A DNA stretch of 64,000 nt from Oscillospiraceae bacterium (lineage in GTDB: Bacteria; Bacillota; Clostridia; Oscillospirales; Acutalibacteraceae), in NCBI GenBank assembly GCA_003514385.1, contig DOQR01000004.1:359239-423238 (forward strand). Direction: 5' to 3'. Below, in pieces: positions 9,447 to 18,604 of this stretch. Numbering within the stretch: the stretch's first letter is position 1; the number at the start of each line of letters is the position of its first letter. Below the pieces are notes generated by a model. That model was not told the origin of the DNA, searched no databases, and saw only the letters and a list, made by a program, of their open reading frames with translations. The position numbers and the translations under genes were made by a program.

Positions 9447-10316
9447 TTATCTGACCTTTTCAACTATGCCGGCGATGATAACAACAACGCCGAGGACAAG
9501 GCAGTAGTAACCGAAAATTTTGAACTTATCGATTTTGACGAGCCACTCGAGAGCCTTTATCGCGGCAAAGCCGACGACGGCGGCGGTGACAACGCCTATA
9601 ATAACGGGCAGGATATCTATCTGCTCGCCGAGGGCTACGGCGTCCTTTATCTCCATGACATTGGCGGCAAGGATAGCCGGTATGCCGAGGATAAACGAAT
9701 AGCGAACCATATACTCTTTTGAAACGCCGCAAATCATACCGGTCGAGATGGTCGAGCCGGAGCGCGAGATGCCGGGGAATCCGGCGGCGAAAGCCTGAGC
9801 CACGCCGACGGCAAGCGCGGATTTCGCGCCTATCTGGGGACGAGCTTTGACCTTCTTTGCGCGCCATGAGCCGACGAGCAGGAGAGCTGCGGTGAAGAGG
9901 AAGCAGACTCCCTCGACCAATATATCATTGTCATCGGCAAGACCGCCGAGAACATCCATGATGCGTCTGTCGCCGCCGACGGGAATGAGCAGGAACAGCA
10001 GAGGCACGCAGGAGATAACGAACATGAAGAGCATACGCCTGTTCTCGTTCATCTCGCTCCACTTGAACTTGCCGGTGAAGATATCTTTTATAGTGCTGAA
10101 AAATTCAACGATGAGACCCCATATGGTCTTGTAATAAACGACGAACACGGCTATCAGAGTGCCCATATGTAACAGCACCGTGAACAGAAGCGAGCTTGTG
10201 CCGCCGACATTGCCGAAGAAGTGCTGAAAGACCGAGAGATGTCCGCTCGATGAGATGGGCAGGAATTCGGTCACGCCCTGCAGAAAGCCGAGCAGTATTG
10301 CCTTGAGTATTTCCAT
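9447..10316 (-). CDS. uppP: Undecaprenyl-diphosphatase (BacA family)
   Basis: Dephosphorylates undecaprenyl diphosphate to recycle the lipid carrier of peptidoglycan and wall-polymer synthesis. 289 residues, polytopic, with both BacA/UppP signatures: [15 protein letters not shown] (13-27) and the [10 protein letters not shown] motif (about 178-187). It lies between ylzJ and ftsK, genes that are adjacent in Bacillus, so it seems to be an insertion into a conserved neighbourhood. Confidence 0.96.
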   Translation of the reverse strand: MEILKAILLGFLQGVTEFLPISSSGHLSVFQHFFGNVGGTSSLLFTVLLHMGTLIAVFVVYYKTIWGLIVEFFSTIKDIFTGKFKWSEMNENRRMLFMFVISCVPLLFLLIPVGGDRRIMDVLGGLADDNDILVEGVCFLFTAALLLVGSWRAKKVKARPQIGAKSALAVGVAQAFAAGFPGISRSGSTISTGMICGVSKEYMVRYSFILGIPAILAANVMEIKDAVALGEQIDILPVIIGVVTAAVVGFAAIKALEWLVKIDKFKIFGYYCLVLGVVVIIAGIVEKVR

Positions 10317-10322
10317 GATATA

Positions 10323-10538
10323 TTACCCCTTTTCCATTTTTCCGGCGGAATATAAAGTGCCGGGCGAATAACACGGTTTCAGATATTCAAACGGATCGGT
10401 CGTCACAAGTCTTTCAACGACCTCACCTTTTTCTGTTCTTGAACACATCACGCAGCCGAACGGAGTCTGATGCTCGCAGACATCTGCGGGCGGCTGCATA
10501 AAAATCTCGGCGGGAGAAACAATTGTGTAGAGCATCAC
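10323..10538 (-). CDS. ylzJ: YlzJ-like family protein
   Basis: 71 residues opening MMLYTIVSPAEIF and containing LVTTDPFEYLKPCYSPG, the pattern of the YlzJ-like family. Function unknown. The gene overlaps the tepA stop by four bases (ATGA), so translation is probably coupled. In B. subtilis the same gene sits between tepA and spoIIIE, which supports the assignment. Confidence 0.8.
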   Translation of the reverse strand: MMLYTIVSPAEIFMQPPADVCEHQTPFGCVMCSRTEKGEVVERLVTTDPFEYLKPCYSPGTLYSAGKMEKG

Positions 10539-11308
10539 CCGTTCTCCCCTTTCTTTTCACTCTGCTCCTCAATCATATCGCAGAGCTTATCGAGGGCATC
10601 GGAGAGAGAGCCGAGAGAATCTATAAGCCCCTCTTTGACCGCCGCCTCGCCGTCTAGCACAGTGCCGACATCCATAACGAGCTGACCGGTTGCGAGCATA
10701 AGCGAACGGAAGCGGTCGGCGGAGATACGCGAATTATCGGCGACGAATCTGACTATACGCTCCTGCATCTGCTCAAAATAGGACATAGTCTGCGGCACGC
10801 CAAGGACAAGTCCCGTCATTCTGACCGGGTGGACGGTCATGGTGGCGCTCGGCGCGATAAACGAATACGCGCTCGAAGCCGCGAGCGGCACGCCTATCGA
10901 ATGTCCGCCGCCGAGGACGAGGGACACGGTCGGCGTTTTCATTCCGGCTATAAGCTCCGCTATCGCGAGTCCGGCTTCAATATCGCCGCCGACGGTGTTG
11001 AGGATTATGAGCAAACCTTCGATATCGCGGCTCTCTTCTATCGCGACAAGTTGCGGAATGACATGCTCGTATTTTGTAGTTTTGTTCTGCGCCGGCAGGA
11101 CATAGTGACCCTCTATCTGACCGATAACAGTCAGGCAGTGGATATAATGCCCGCGCTTGTCAACGGTTATCGAACCTGTTTCGACTATCTGGCGAAGCTC
11201 CCTGTCCGTGCTGTCGGACGAATCTCCGTCCTCCTCGCTGACGCTCGGGGTCGGCGCGACGGGCTCCAATATGCTGTCTTTTTGTTCTTCGTGTTTTTTT
11301 CTGTTCAT
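10535..11308 (-). CDS. tepA: TepA-type ClpP-fold serine protease homologue
   Basis: 257-residue member of the ClpP superfamily, TepA (translocation-enhancing protein) branch. The acidic first 50 residues look disordered; the core has ILNTVGGDIEAGLAIAE, the nucleophile region VLGGGHSIGVPLA (Ser in GGHSIG) and TMTVHPVRMTG with the candidate catalytic His. The start is ATG 11308, eight bases after GGGAG; the ATG at 11374 has no site. First gene of the tepA-ylzJ-uppP-ftsK-MBL-DUF3006 operon. TepA has been linked to protein export and spore protein handling in Bacillus; the role here is inferred. Confidence 0.85.
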   Translation of the reverse strand: MNRKKHEEQKDSILEPVAPTPSVSEEDGDSSDSTDRELRQIVETGSITVDKRGHYIHCLTVIGQIEGHYVLPAQNKTTKYEHVIPQLVAIEESRDIEGLLIILNTVGGDIEAGLAIAELIAGMKTPTVSLVLGGGHSIGVPLAASSAYSFIAPSATMTVHPVRMTGLVLGVPQTMSYFEQMQERIVRFVADNSRISADRFRSLMLATGQLVMDVGTVLDGEAAVKEGLIDSLGSLSDALDKLCDMIEEQSEKKGENG

Positions 11309-11392
11309 CGAATTCACTCCCGACAAACAGTATGCCCGAATAACTTTTGATAATTCAGCCATAGCACAGCGCACTGCGGCAGATTACATTTT

Positions 11393-11421
11393 ATTATACC
11401 ACGCTGAAAGCTTTCGGGCAA
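11393..11421 (-). promoter_or_regulatory. tepA operon promoter
   Basis: TTGCCC (11421-11416), 17 bases, TATAAT (11398-11393) with TG one base upstream. The spacer contains the perfect palindrome GAAAGCTTTC (11406-11415). Leader about 78 bases. Confidence 0.55.
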
Positions 11422-11494
11422 CATAAAAATTGTCATATATCAATTTCCCCTATAAAATGTAATATATACAGGTATATATTTGGCGCGGCGCACC

Positions 11495-11523
11495 TTGACA
11501 AAATCCGCGGATTGCAATAAAAT
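11495..11523 (+). promoter_or_regulatory. acn-icd promoter with internal palindrome
   Basis: TTGACA (11495-11500), 17-base spacer, TAAAAT (11518-11523). The spacer carries the perfect 12-base palindrome AATCCGCGGATT (11502-11513), well placed for a repressor. Confidence 0.65.
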
Positions 11524-11559
11524 TTAAAGGTAATTTTATTTTTATACGGAGGGATACAA

Positions 11560-13494
11560 GTGGGCAGCACTATTGCACAAAAGCTTATAAAAAGCCACCT
11601 GCTCAGCGGCGACATGACCGTTGGCAGCGAGATCGGTCTGAGGATCGATCAGACTCTCACTCAGGACGCCACAGGCACCATGGCATACCTTGAATTCGAG
11701 GCTATGGGAGTCGAGAGAGTAAAGACCGAGCTTTCGGTCGCATACATTGACCACAACACTTTGCAGACCGGCTTTGAAAACGCGGACGATCACAGATTCA
11801 TCAGGAGCGCCGCAAAAAAGAGAGGACTGCTTTTTTCACGCCCCGGCAACGGCATCTGCCATCAGGTGCATCTTGAGCGCTTCGGCATCCCCGGCAAGAC
11901 GCTCATCGGCTCGGACAGCCACACCCCGACCGGCGGCGGCATCGGAATGCTCTCGTTCGGCGCAGGCGGACTCGACGTCGCGGTTGCGATGGGCGGCGGC
12001 GCATACTACATAACTATGCCCAAGATGACGCGGATAAACCTGCACGGCGCGCTTTCGCCGTGGGTGAGCGCAAAGGATATAATCCTCGAAGTTCTTCGCA
12101 TCATGTCCGTCAAGGGCGGCGTGGGCAAGATAATCGAATACGGCGGAGACGGAGTCAAGACTCTTTCCGTCCCCGAGCGCGCAACTATAACCAACATGGG
12201 CACGGAGCTCGGCGCAACGACCTCTGTTTTCCCCTCCGACGAAGTGACGAAGGCTTTCCTCGCCGCTCAGGGCAGAGAGCAGGATTGGGTCGAGGTCAAG
12301 GCGGACGACGATGCAGTCTATGACGAGGTTATCGACATAGATCTCAGCACCCTCGAGCCCCTCGCGGCAATGCCCCACATGCCCGACAATGTAAAGAAAG
12401 TTTCAGAAATAGGCGAGATAAAGATCGACCAGGTCTGCATCGGCTCCTGCACGAACTCCTCGCTCTACGATATGCTCAAGGTGGCGGCTATCCTCAAGGG
12501 CAAGCGCGTCGCCCCGAGTGTCAGCCTCACTATCTCCCCCGGCTCGATGCAGGTTCTCAGAATGCTCTCCGAGGACGGCGCACTCTCCGACATCCTCGGC
12601 GCGGGCGCAAGACTGCTTGAATGCGCGTGCGGTCCGTGCATCGGCATGGGTCAGTCCCCGAACTCGGGCGCTGTCTCCCTGCGTACCTTCAACCGCAACT
12701 TCGAGGGACGCTCCGGCACTGCCGACGCGGGCGTTTATCTCGTCAGCCCCGAGGTCGCCGCGGCTTCCGCTCTCACAGGCGTGCTGACCGACCCGAGAAC
12801 CCTCGGCGAGGCACCGCACATCACAATGCCCGATCACTTTGAAATAAACGACAATCTTATTGACAAGCCCGCTTCTCCGGAAGAGGCTAAGAATCTTGAG
12901 ATAGTCTACGGTCCGAACATCAAGCCCGTTCCCAACGGCGACGCACTGCCCGAGAGCATCGAGGCAGAAGTTGTTCTCAAAGTCGGCGACAACATCACGA
13001 CCGACCACATCATGCCCGCAGGCGCAAAGATTCTCCCCTACCGCTCGAACGTACCGTTCCTGTCGAACTTCTGCTTCAAGCAGTGCGACGAGAACTTTGC
13101 CGAGCACTGCAAGCAGGCAGGAAAGGGAATCATCATCGGCGGCAGCAACTACGGTCAGGGCTCCTCGAGAGAGCACGCGGCTCTTGTTCCGCTGTATCTC
13201 GGCATAAAGAGCGTTATCACAAAGTCCTTTGCGCGCATACATCAGGCGAACCTCATAAACGCCGGCATCGTGCCGTTCACCTTCGCCGATCCAGCCGACT
13301 ATGACCGCATTGAGAAGGGAGACAAGCTCGCGCTCGACGGCATCAGAGAGACCATCGAAAACGGTGGCGAGGCTGTTCTCAAGAATGAGACAAAGGGCGA
13401 GAGCTACAAGCTCTGCTACAGCTTCTCCGGCAGACAGAAGGACATAATCCTCGCAGGCGGTCTGCTCAACTACACAAGAGAATCACACAAATAA
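11560..13494 (+). CDS. acn: Aconitate hydratase
   Basis: Isomerises citrate to isocitrate using a [4Fe-4S] cluster. 644 residues, the shorter aconitase form related to homoaconitase/IPM isomerase rather than the ~900-residue AcnA. Predicted cluster ligands are Cys297 in CIGSCTNS, and Cys357 and Cys360 in CACGPCIGMGQ. The swivel domain follows with GGSNYGQGSSREHAAL near 525-540, carrying the substrate Ser and Arg. The start codon is GTG at 11560, preceded by GGAGGG. It is cotranscribed with icd (15 bp gap), so together they make 2-oxoglutarate for glutamate synthesis. Confidence 0.94.
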   Translation: MGSTIAQKLIKSHLLSGDMTVGSEIGLRIDQTLTQDATGTMAYLEFEAMGVERVKTELSVAYIDHNTLQTGFENADDHRFIRSAAKKRGLLFSRPGNGICHQVHLERFGIPGKTLIGSDSHTPTGGGIGMLSFGAGGLDVAVAMGGGAYYITMPKMTRINLHGALSPWVSAKDIILEVLRIMSVKGGVGKIIEYGGDGVKTLSVPERATITNMGTELGATTSVFPSDEVTKAFLAAQGREQDWVEVKADDDAVYDEVIDIDLSTLEPLAAMPHMPDNVKKVSEIGEIKIDQVCIGSCTNSSLYDMLKVAAILKGKRVAPSVSLTISPGSMQVLRMLSEDGALSDILGAGARLLECACGPCIGMGQSPNSGAVSLRTFNRNFEGRSGTADAGVYLVSPEVAAASALTGVLTDPRTLGEAPHITMPDHFEINDNLIDKPASPEEAKNLEIVYGPNIKPVPNGDALPESIEAEVVLKVGDNITTDHIMPAGAKILPYRSNVPFLSNFCFKQCDENFAEHCKQAGKGIIIGGSNYGQGSSREHAALVPLYLGIKSVITKSFARIHQANLINAGIVPFTFADPADYDRIEKGDKLALDGIRETIENGGEAVLKNETKGESYKLCYSFSGRQKDIILAGGLLNYTRESHK

Positions 13495-13509
13495 GAGAGG
13501 AAGATAAAC

Positions 13510-14679
13510 ATGACAGAGGCACAGGTCAAGAACGCCGTCGAAAAATTTGAGGCTCTCATCCGCACTCAAAGCGACCGTTCGGACAAAATAAAGGCTCAGG
13601 GCGATTTCATCGACTTCAAGTCGCTCGACAAGATCATCATCGGCGTCTGCGGCGGCGACGGCATCGGTCCGGTCATCACCAAGGAATCCGCAAGAGTTCT
13701 CGAATATCTGCTCGACGATAAAGTAAAGGCGGGCAAGATTGAGTTCAAGGTCATCGACGGACTGACCATCGAAAACCGCGTCAAGGCGAACAAGGCTATC
13801 CCCGACGACGTGCTCGAAGAGCTCAAGAGCTGCCACGTTATCCTCAAGGGTCCGACCACTACCCCGCAGGCGGGCGATCCGTGGCCGAACATCGAGAGCG
13901 CAAACGTTGCGATGAGAAAGGCTCTCGATCTGTTTGCGAACCTCCGCCCCGTCAAGGTTCCCGAGCAGGGCATTGACTGGACTTTCTTCCGCGAGAACAC
14001 CGAGGGCGCATACGCCGTCGGCTCGATGGGCGTCAATGTCACCGACGACCTCGCGCTCGACTTCGTCGTGACGACCTCCGAGGGCTGCGACAGAATAGCA
14101 AGACTCGCATATGACTACGCGCGCCGCAACAACAAGGGCCGCGTTTCGATAATAACAAAGGCAAATGTCATCAAGACCACGGACGGCAAGTTCCTCAACC
14201 TCTGCAAGAAGGTCGGCGAGGAATATCCCGACATCGTGACCGACGAGTGGTACATTGACATCACCACGGCGAAGCTCATCGACGAGAAGCGCCGCCGCGA
14301 CTTCAAAGTCTTCATCCTCCCGAACCTCTACGGCGACATCATCACCGACGAGGCTGCCGAGTTCCAGGGCGGCGTCGGCACAGCCGGCAGCGCAAACATC
14401 GGCAAGCGTTACGCGATGTTCGAGGCTATCCACGGCTCGGCTCCGAGAATGGTTCGCGAGGGCAGAGCACAGTACGCCGATCCCTGCTCGATGCTCAGAG
14501 CGAGCGTGATGCTCCTCTCCCACATCGGCGAGCAGGAAAAAGCCGATCTGCTCGAGAGAGCGCTCGACATCTGCATGTACGAGGACAAGAAGCTCAAAAT
14601 CACAGGCCGCGAGGACGGCTGCACCTGCAGCGAATTCGGCGACTATGTCATGGAGACAGTCAGAAAGATCAGCGAGTAA
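13510..14679 (+). CDS. icd: Isocitrate dehydrogenase (isocitrate/isopropylmalate dehydrogenase family)
   Basis: Oxidatively decarboxylates isocitrate to 2-oxoglutarate. 389 residues. The substrate loop reads S130-x-N132-x3-R136-x9-R146, the spacing of the isocitrate-binding Ser, Asn and two Arg in E. coli Icd, which argues against isopropylmalate dehydrogenase; Arg161 lies in FFRENTEGAY. Metal Asp residues are in LPNLYGDIITDEAAE, and HGSAPRM carries the nucleotide loop. The partner aconitase supports the call. NAD versus NADP preference cannot be decided safely. Followed by two terminators. Confidence 0.88.
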   Translation: MTEAQVKNAVEKFEALIRTQSDRSDKIKAQGDFIDFKSLDKIIIGVCGGDGIGPVITKESARVLEYLLDDKVKAGKIEFKVIDGLTIENRVKANKAIPDDVLEELKSCHVILKGPTTTPQAGDPWPNIESANVAMRKALDLFANLRPVKVPEQGIDWTFFRENTEGAYAVGSMGVNVTDDLALDFVVTTSEGCDRIARLAYDYARRNNKGRVSIITKANVIKTTDGKFLNLCKKVGEEYPDIVTDEWYIDITTAKLIDEKRRRDFKVFILPNLYGDIITDEAAEFQGGVGTAGSANIGKRYAMFEAIHGSAPRMVREGRAQYADPCSMLRASVMLLSHIGEQEKADLLERALDICMYEDKKLKITGREDGCTCSEFGDYVMETVRKISE

Positions 14680-14694
14680 AAAACATATAAAGTC

Positions 14695-14734
14695 AGCCGC
14701 AGCGATTTGTTTTGCTGCGGCTGTTTTGTTTTGG
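14695..14734 (+). terminator. acn-icd terminator
   Basis: Stem AGCCGCAGC (14695-14703) / GCTGCGGCT (14714-14722), 10-base loop, then GTTTTGTTTT. Confidence 0.8.
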
Positions 14735-14754
14735 CTCACATTCGGTGGATATAA

Positions 14755-14800
14755 AATAACCCCGGTCGGTGCAAAATCAAATGCACTGACCGGGGTTTTA
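14755..14800. terminator. Bidirectional terminator between icd and pcrA
   Basis: CCCCGGTCGGTGCA (14760-14773) pairs with TGCACTGACCGGGG (14782-14795), 14 bp with one mismatch. TTTTATTATA follows on the plus strand and GTTATTTTATAT on the minus strand, directly after the pcrA stop. Confidence 0.8.
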
Positions 14801-17245
14801 TTATACTTTTTCGAGCTTGGCGTAGTTCGCCATTATCTTCTTTGTGCCGACTTTTTCAAAGGCTATCTCGAGCATGGTATCATTCGCCATTTTCTGCATG
14901 CTGAGTATCACACCCGTGCCATAGGCCTTATGCTTGACTGTCTCGCCGACCGAATAGCTCTGCGCCGCGGCGGCGGGCTTTTTCGCGCCCGCGCCGGAGA
15001 AGCCGGACGAAGCGGAGAAGCTGTAAGCAGGCTTCGACGGGATTGAATTCGACACTCTTGCGGGCGACTGCGCTGAGGGCTTTGAAAAACCTCTCGACGC
15101 GCTCCCCTGCCCTGCGGAACGCTGCTGCGGAATACCGTGGGTCTGATAAGACATCGGTCTTGCGCCCTTTTTATCGAGCAGCTCCTCGGGTATCTCCTCA
15201 ACGAATCTCGACGGGCGGTTGCGGTTCGTCATGCCGTAGAGCATTCGCGTTGATGCGCTGGAGATATATAGCTTTTTCTTCGCGCGCGTTATCGCGACAT
15301 AGGCGAGTCTGCGCTCCTCTTCGATATTCTCCGGCTCATAGAGTATTGTCTGCATTCCGGGGAAAATTCCCTCCTCCATGCCGACGATAAACACATTCGG
15401 GAATTCGAGTCCCTTAGCGGAGTGTATCGTCATCATAACGACCGCCTGGGTCTGGGCGTTGTAGTTATCTATATCCGTGAGCAGCGCGGTCTCCTGCAGG
15501 AAGCCGTTGAGGTCGCCCTCGGGGTTTTCCTCGCAGTAGCGGCGTATGTTGTTTCCAAGCTCCGCCAAGTTTGCCACACGCTCCTGATATTTTTCGGGCT
15601 CGTTGGCGAGCGAGAGCGTATAGCCCGTCTCGTCAAGTATAACGCCGAGCAAATCGGCGAGAGGCATAATCTCCATCTTCTCGCGGAACGAGTCGATAAG
15701 CTTGCCGAACGCCATGAGCTTTGAAGCAGCGCGCGAAAGCTTCGCATACTGATCCGCCGAGCGTATGACCTCAAACGGCTCAACGCCGAGTCCGTTCGCT
15801 ATTTCAAAAACAGCGTTGAGCGAAGTCTCGCCAATTCCGCGCTTGGGCTCGTTGATTATTCTTCTGAGCCTTATCTCGTCCGCCGTGTTGTTGACGACAT
15901 AGAGATACGCCATGGCGTCCTTTATCTCTTTGCGGTCATAGAATCTGTGTCCGCCGATCATTCTGTACGGTATGCCGCTCCTGATGAACGACTGCTCGAT
16001 AAGGTTCGACTGCGCGTTCATTCTGTAGAGCACCGCGTGGTCATTCCACTCCTCGCCGTCGGCAACATTGGAGACAATCGTATCGGCAACATGGCGGCTC
16101 TCCGCCATCTCGTCCTCGGCAACATAGAACTCGATTTTCGCGCCCTGCCCATTATCCGTCCAAAGATTTTTGCCCTTTCGCTGTTCGTTGTTCGCTATAA
16201 CGGCGTTGGCAGCGTCAAGTATCGTCTGGGTCGAGCGGTAGTTCTGCTCAAGGCGGATAACTTTTGCGTTCTTATACTGCTTTTCAAAGCTCAGGATGTT
16301 TTCGATAGTTGCGCCGCGGAAGCGATAGATACTCTGATCGTCATCGCCGACGACGCAGATATTCTCGTGCCCCGCCGCGAGAAGTGCGGTGAGCACATAC
16401 TGCGCGTGGTTCGTATCCTGATACTCATCGACCATTATGTATTTGAAGCGGTTCTGATAGTATTCGCGGGTTTCCTTGTTCGTTTTGAGGAGCTTCACCA
16501 TGTTGACTATCAAATCGTCAAAATCCATGGCGTCCGCCGCCTTGAGGAACTTCTGATATTCCTCATAGACCTCACCTATCTTCTTCAGGCGTATATCCGC
16601 CTGGTTCGTCGAAATGAACTCGGCGGGGGTAATCAGCTCGTCCTTGGCGCGGCTTATCTCGGCGAGCACGGACTTGACAGGAATCATCTTCTCGTCATAT
16701 CCGAGGCGCTTTATGCACTCCTTGGCGGCGCGTTTGGAGTCGTCGGAGTCGTAAATAGTGAAATTATGCGCATAGCCTATCTCGTCGGCGTGGCGGCGCA
16801 GAATCTTGGCGCAGGTCGAGTGGAATGTGCTCGCCCAAACATCGTTGCCGTCTTCGCCGAGAGCCTTGCAGATTCGCTCCTTGAGCTCGCCTGCGGCTTT
16901 ATTTGTGAAGGTTATCGCGAGAATCTGCCACGGTTTCGCAGGACGGACGCTCAGAAGATCCTCCGCCTCGAAAAGGCTCGTGTCGCCTGCGAGATAGTTT
17001 TCAAGCAACGCCTCGTCGCCCTCGCGTATCGGGCGGGAAAAGTCGGAGGAATAATAAGCCTCGCCGTATTTGACGAGGTTGACGATACGGTTGACGAGCA
17101 CGGTGGTCTTTCCGCTGCCCGCTCCCGCAAGTACCAAAAGCGGTCCTTTGGTAGTAAGGACCGCTTCAAGCTGCATATCATTCATCCGACTGAAGTCTTT
17201 TTTGATTATCTGCTGTCTTAAAGAAATCAGTTTTTCTATGCTCAT
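14801..17245 (-). CDS. pcrA: ATP-dependent DNA helicase PcrA/UvrD
   Basis: Superfamily 1A 3'-5' helicase in repair, replication restart and clearing of RecA or RNA polymerase. 814 residues. Q motif near MNDMQLEAV, Walker A LAGAGSGKTT (39-48), motif Ia ITFTNKAA, motif II VDEYQDTN (about 272-279), motif III GDDDQSIYRFRGA, motif IV QNYRST, motif V TIHSAKGLEF and motif VI YVAITRAK. The C-terminal 120 residues hold a Ser/Ala-rich linker and a Tudor-like end (VGETVKHKAYGTGVI) that in PcrA contacts RNA polymerase. An insert of about 30 residues follows motif I. It lies nine bp after pfkA. Confidence 0.95.
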   Translation of the reverse strand: MSIEKLISLRQQIIKKDFSRMNDMQLEAVLTTKGPLLVLAGAGSGKTTVLVNRIVNLVKYGEAYYSSDFSRPIREGDEALLENYLAGDTSLFEAEDLLSVRPAKPWQILAITFTNKAAGELKERICKALGEDGNDVWASTFHSTCAKILRRHADEIGYAHNFTIYDSDDSKRAAKECIKRLGYDEKMIPVKSVLAEISRAKDELITPAEFISTNQADIRLKKIGEVYEEYQKFLKAADAMDFDDLIVNMVKLLKTNKETREYYQNRFKYIMVDEYQDTNHAQYVLTALLAAGHENICVVGDDDQSIYRFRGATIENILSFEKQYKNAKVIRLEQNYRSTQTILDAANAVIANNEQRKGKNLWTDNGQGAKIEFYVAEDEMAESRHVADTIVSNVADGEEWNDHAVLYRMNAQSNLIEQSFIRSGIPYRMIGGHRFYDRKEIKDAMAYLYVVNNTADEIRLRRIINEPKRGIGETSLNAVFEIANGLGVEPFEVIRSADQYAKLSRAASKLMAFGKLIDSFREKMEIMPLADLLGVILDETGYTLSLANEPEKYQERVANLAELGNNIRRYCEENPEGDLNGFLQETALLTDIDNYNAQTQAVVMMTIHSAKGLEFPNVFIVGMEEGIFPGMQTILYEPENIEEERRLAYVAITRAKKKLYISSASTRMLYGMTNRNRPSRFVEEIPEELLDKKGARPMSYQTHGIPQQRSAGQGSASRGFSKPSAQSPARVSNSIPSKPAYSFSASSGFSGAGAKKPAAAAQSYSVGETVKHKAYGTGVILSMQKMANDTMLEIAFEKVGTKKIMANYAKLEKV

Positions 17246-17254
17246 ATTACACCT

Positions 17255-18217
17255 TTATATGGAGATTTCGTGCGCAAGCTCATAGTCTTTCATATCTATG
17301 GTCTTGGTCATTTTGAGAGCCTCGAAGATATCGAAATCGACTATCTTGTTGTCCTTTATGCCGACAACTCTGTTGCCTATGCCCTGAGTGAGCAGGTCGA
17401 CGGCGCGCGAGCCCATTTGGCTTGCCATTATCCTGTCTCTCGCAGTCGGCGAGCCGCCGCGCTGGACATGACCGAGAATGGTTGCTCTCGACTCGACGCC
17501 GGTCTCGGCTTCGATTTTCTTTGCTATCTCAGCGGTTCCGCCGACACCCTCGGCAACGATAACTATAAAGTGCTTCTTGCCGGTCTTCTGGAACTCGCGG
17601 ATGCGCGCAATAACATCGCGCTCGATATCGTACTCGACCTCGGGCACGATTATCGACGTTGCGCCGACAGCGATGCCCGCTTCAAGTGCGAGATAACCTG
17701 CGCCGCGTCCCATAACCTCGACAACCGTGCAGCGGTCGTGAGACTCGGAAGTGTCGCGGATGCGGTCGACCATCTGAACGATGGTGTTAAGGCAGGTGTC
17801 ATAACCTATTGTATAATCGGTGCAGGAGATATCGTTGTCGATAGTTCCGGGCAGTCCAATGCACGGAATGCCGCGCAGAGAAAGATCCCTTGCGCCTCTG
17901 AACGAGCCGTCGCCGCCGATGATGACCATGCCGTCGATGCCGAACTTTTTGCAGGTTGCAACGGCTTTCTGAAGTCCCTCTTCGGTCTTGAACTCGGGGC
18001 ATCTTGCGGAATAGAGAATCGTGCCGCCTCTCGTGATTATATCGGACACAGAGCGGAGGTTCATCTCATGTATATCACCGTTTATAAGTCCGGTGTATCC
18101 TCTGTCAACACCGTAAACTTTGATACCTCTCTGACAGGCCGTACGCACGACTGCGCGTACAGCGGGATTCATACCCGGCGCGTCTCCGCCGCTTGTAAGC
18201 ACTGCTATGCTCTTCAT
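17255..18217 (-). CDS. pfkA: ATP-dependent 6-phosphofructokinase
   Basis: Phosphorylates fructose 6-phosphate to fructose 1,6-bisphosphate. 320 residues, the standard bacterial size. GGDAPGMNP (10-18) and GGDGS (101-105) bind ATP; PGTIDND (123-129) holds the catalytic base Asp127; MGRGAGYLAL and GHVQRGGSPTA are substrate and allosteric-site motifs. Gly at GGDGS fits ATP rather than PPi use. Two ATGs lie six bases apart; I choose 18217, seven bases after GGAGG. Its own promoter lies in the repeat-bearing gap after dnaE. Confidence 0.96.
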   Translation of the reverse strand: MKSIAVLTSGGDAPGMNPAVRAVVRTACQRGIKVYGVDRGYTGLINGDIHEMNLRSVSDIITRGGTILYSARCPEFKTEEGLQKAVATCKKFGIDGMVIIGGDGSFRGARDLSLRGIPCIGLPGTIDNDISCTDYTIGYDTCLNTIVQMVDRIRDTSESHDRCTVVEVMGRGAGYLALEAGIAVGATSIIVPEVEYDIERDVIARIREFQKTGKKHFIVIVAEGVGGTAEIAKKIEAETGVESRATILGHVQRGGSPTARDRIMASQMGSRAVDLLTQGIGNRVVGIKDNKIVDFDIFEALKMTKTIDMKDYELAHEISI

Positions 18218-18278
18218 CGTCATTCCTCCGTCGTTGTTTATGATCTTATTCCTGTTAATTAGTAAACACTGTTTTTAT

Positions 18279-18307
18279 ATAATACACTTTTACTGAATCA
18301 AAGTCAA
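18279..18307 (-). promoter_or_regulatory. pfkA-pcrA promoter
   Basis: TTGACT (18307-18302), 17 bases, TATTAT (18284-18279) on the minus strand. Confidence 0.6.
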
Positions 18308-18381
18308 ATAAAAATACACTTTTTCTGCAAAATTAAGCTAAAAATTCGGTTTTTCCCGCATTATTTTTGTCTTTTCGTGAT

Positions 18382-18553
18382 TGCAACACCAATGTTGCAC
18401 CCTACAGGGTCAAATTGCCCGATAAACGGCTTATTTTCCGCCATTTTTCGCCCTCAAGGATTGAATCTGCGCCTTGTCGGGCGCATCTGGCGAAAAATCT
18501 GCTCGTTTTCGGGTGCAGGGCAGTTTTGAAGCGAAAAAATTTCGCTTCAAAAC
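18382..18553. repeat. Nested inverted-repeat element between dnaE and pfkA
   Basis: The 380-base gap holds no gene. It contains a GTAGGG-type module read leftward (TGCAAC 18382-18387 / GTTGCA 18394-18399, then CCCTAC), a nested palindrome (ATTTTTCGCC 18443-18452 with GGCGAAAAAT 18489-18498, enclosing TGCGCC 18468-18473 / GGCGCA 18480-18485), and a perfect 14-bp stem, GTTTTGAAGCGAAA (18523-18536) / TTTCGCTTCAAAAC (18540-18553). The last could also stop transcription after dnaE, but no U-run follows. Confidence 0.6.
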
Positions 18554-18604
18554 CGATTTGTCCCTATCGGGCACAACACTCTGTGATACAAAAAATGCTG
18601 CATC

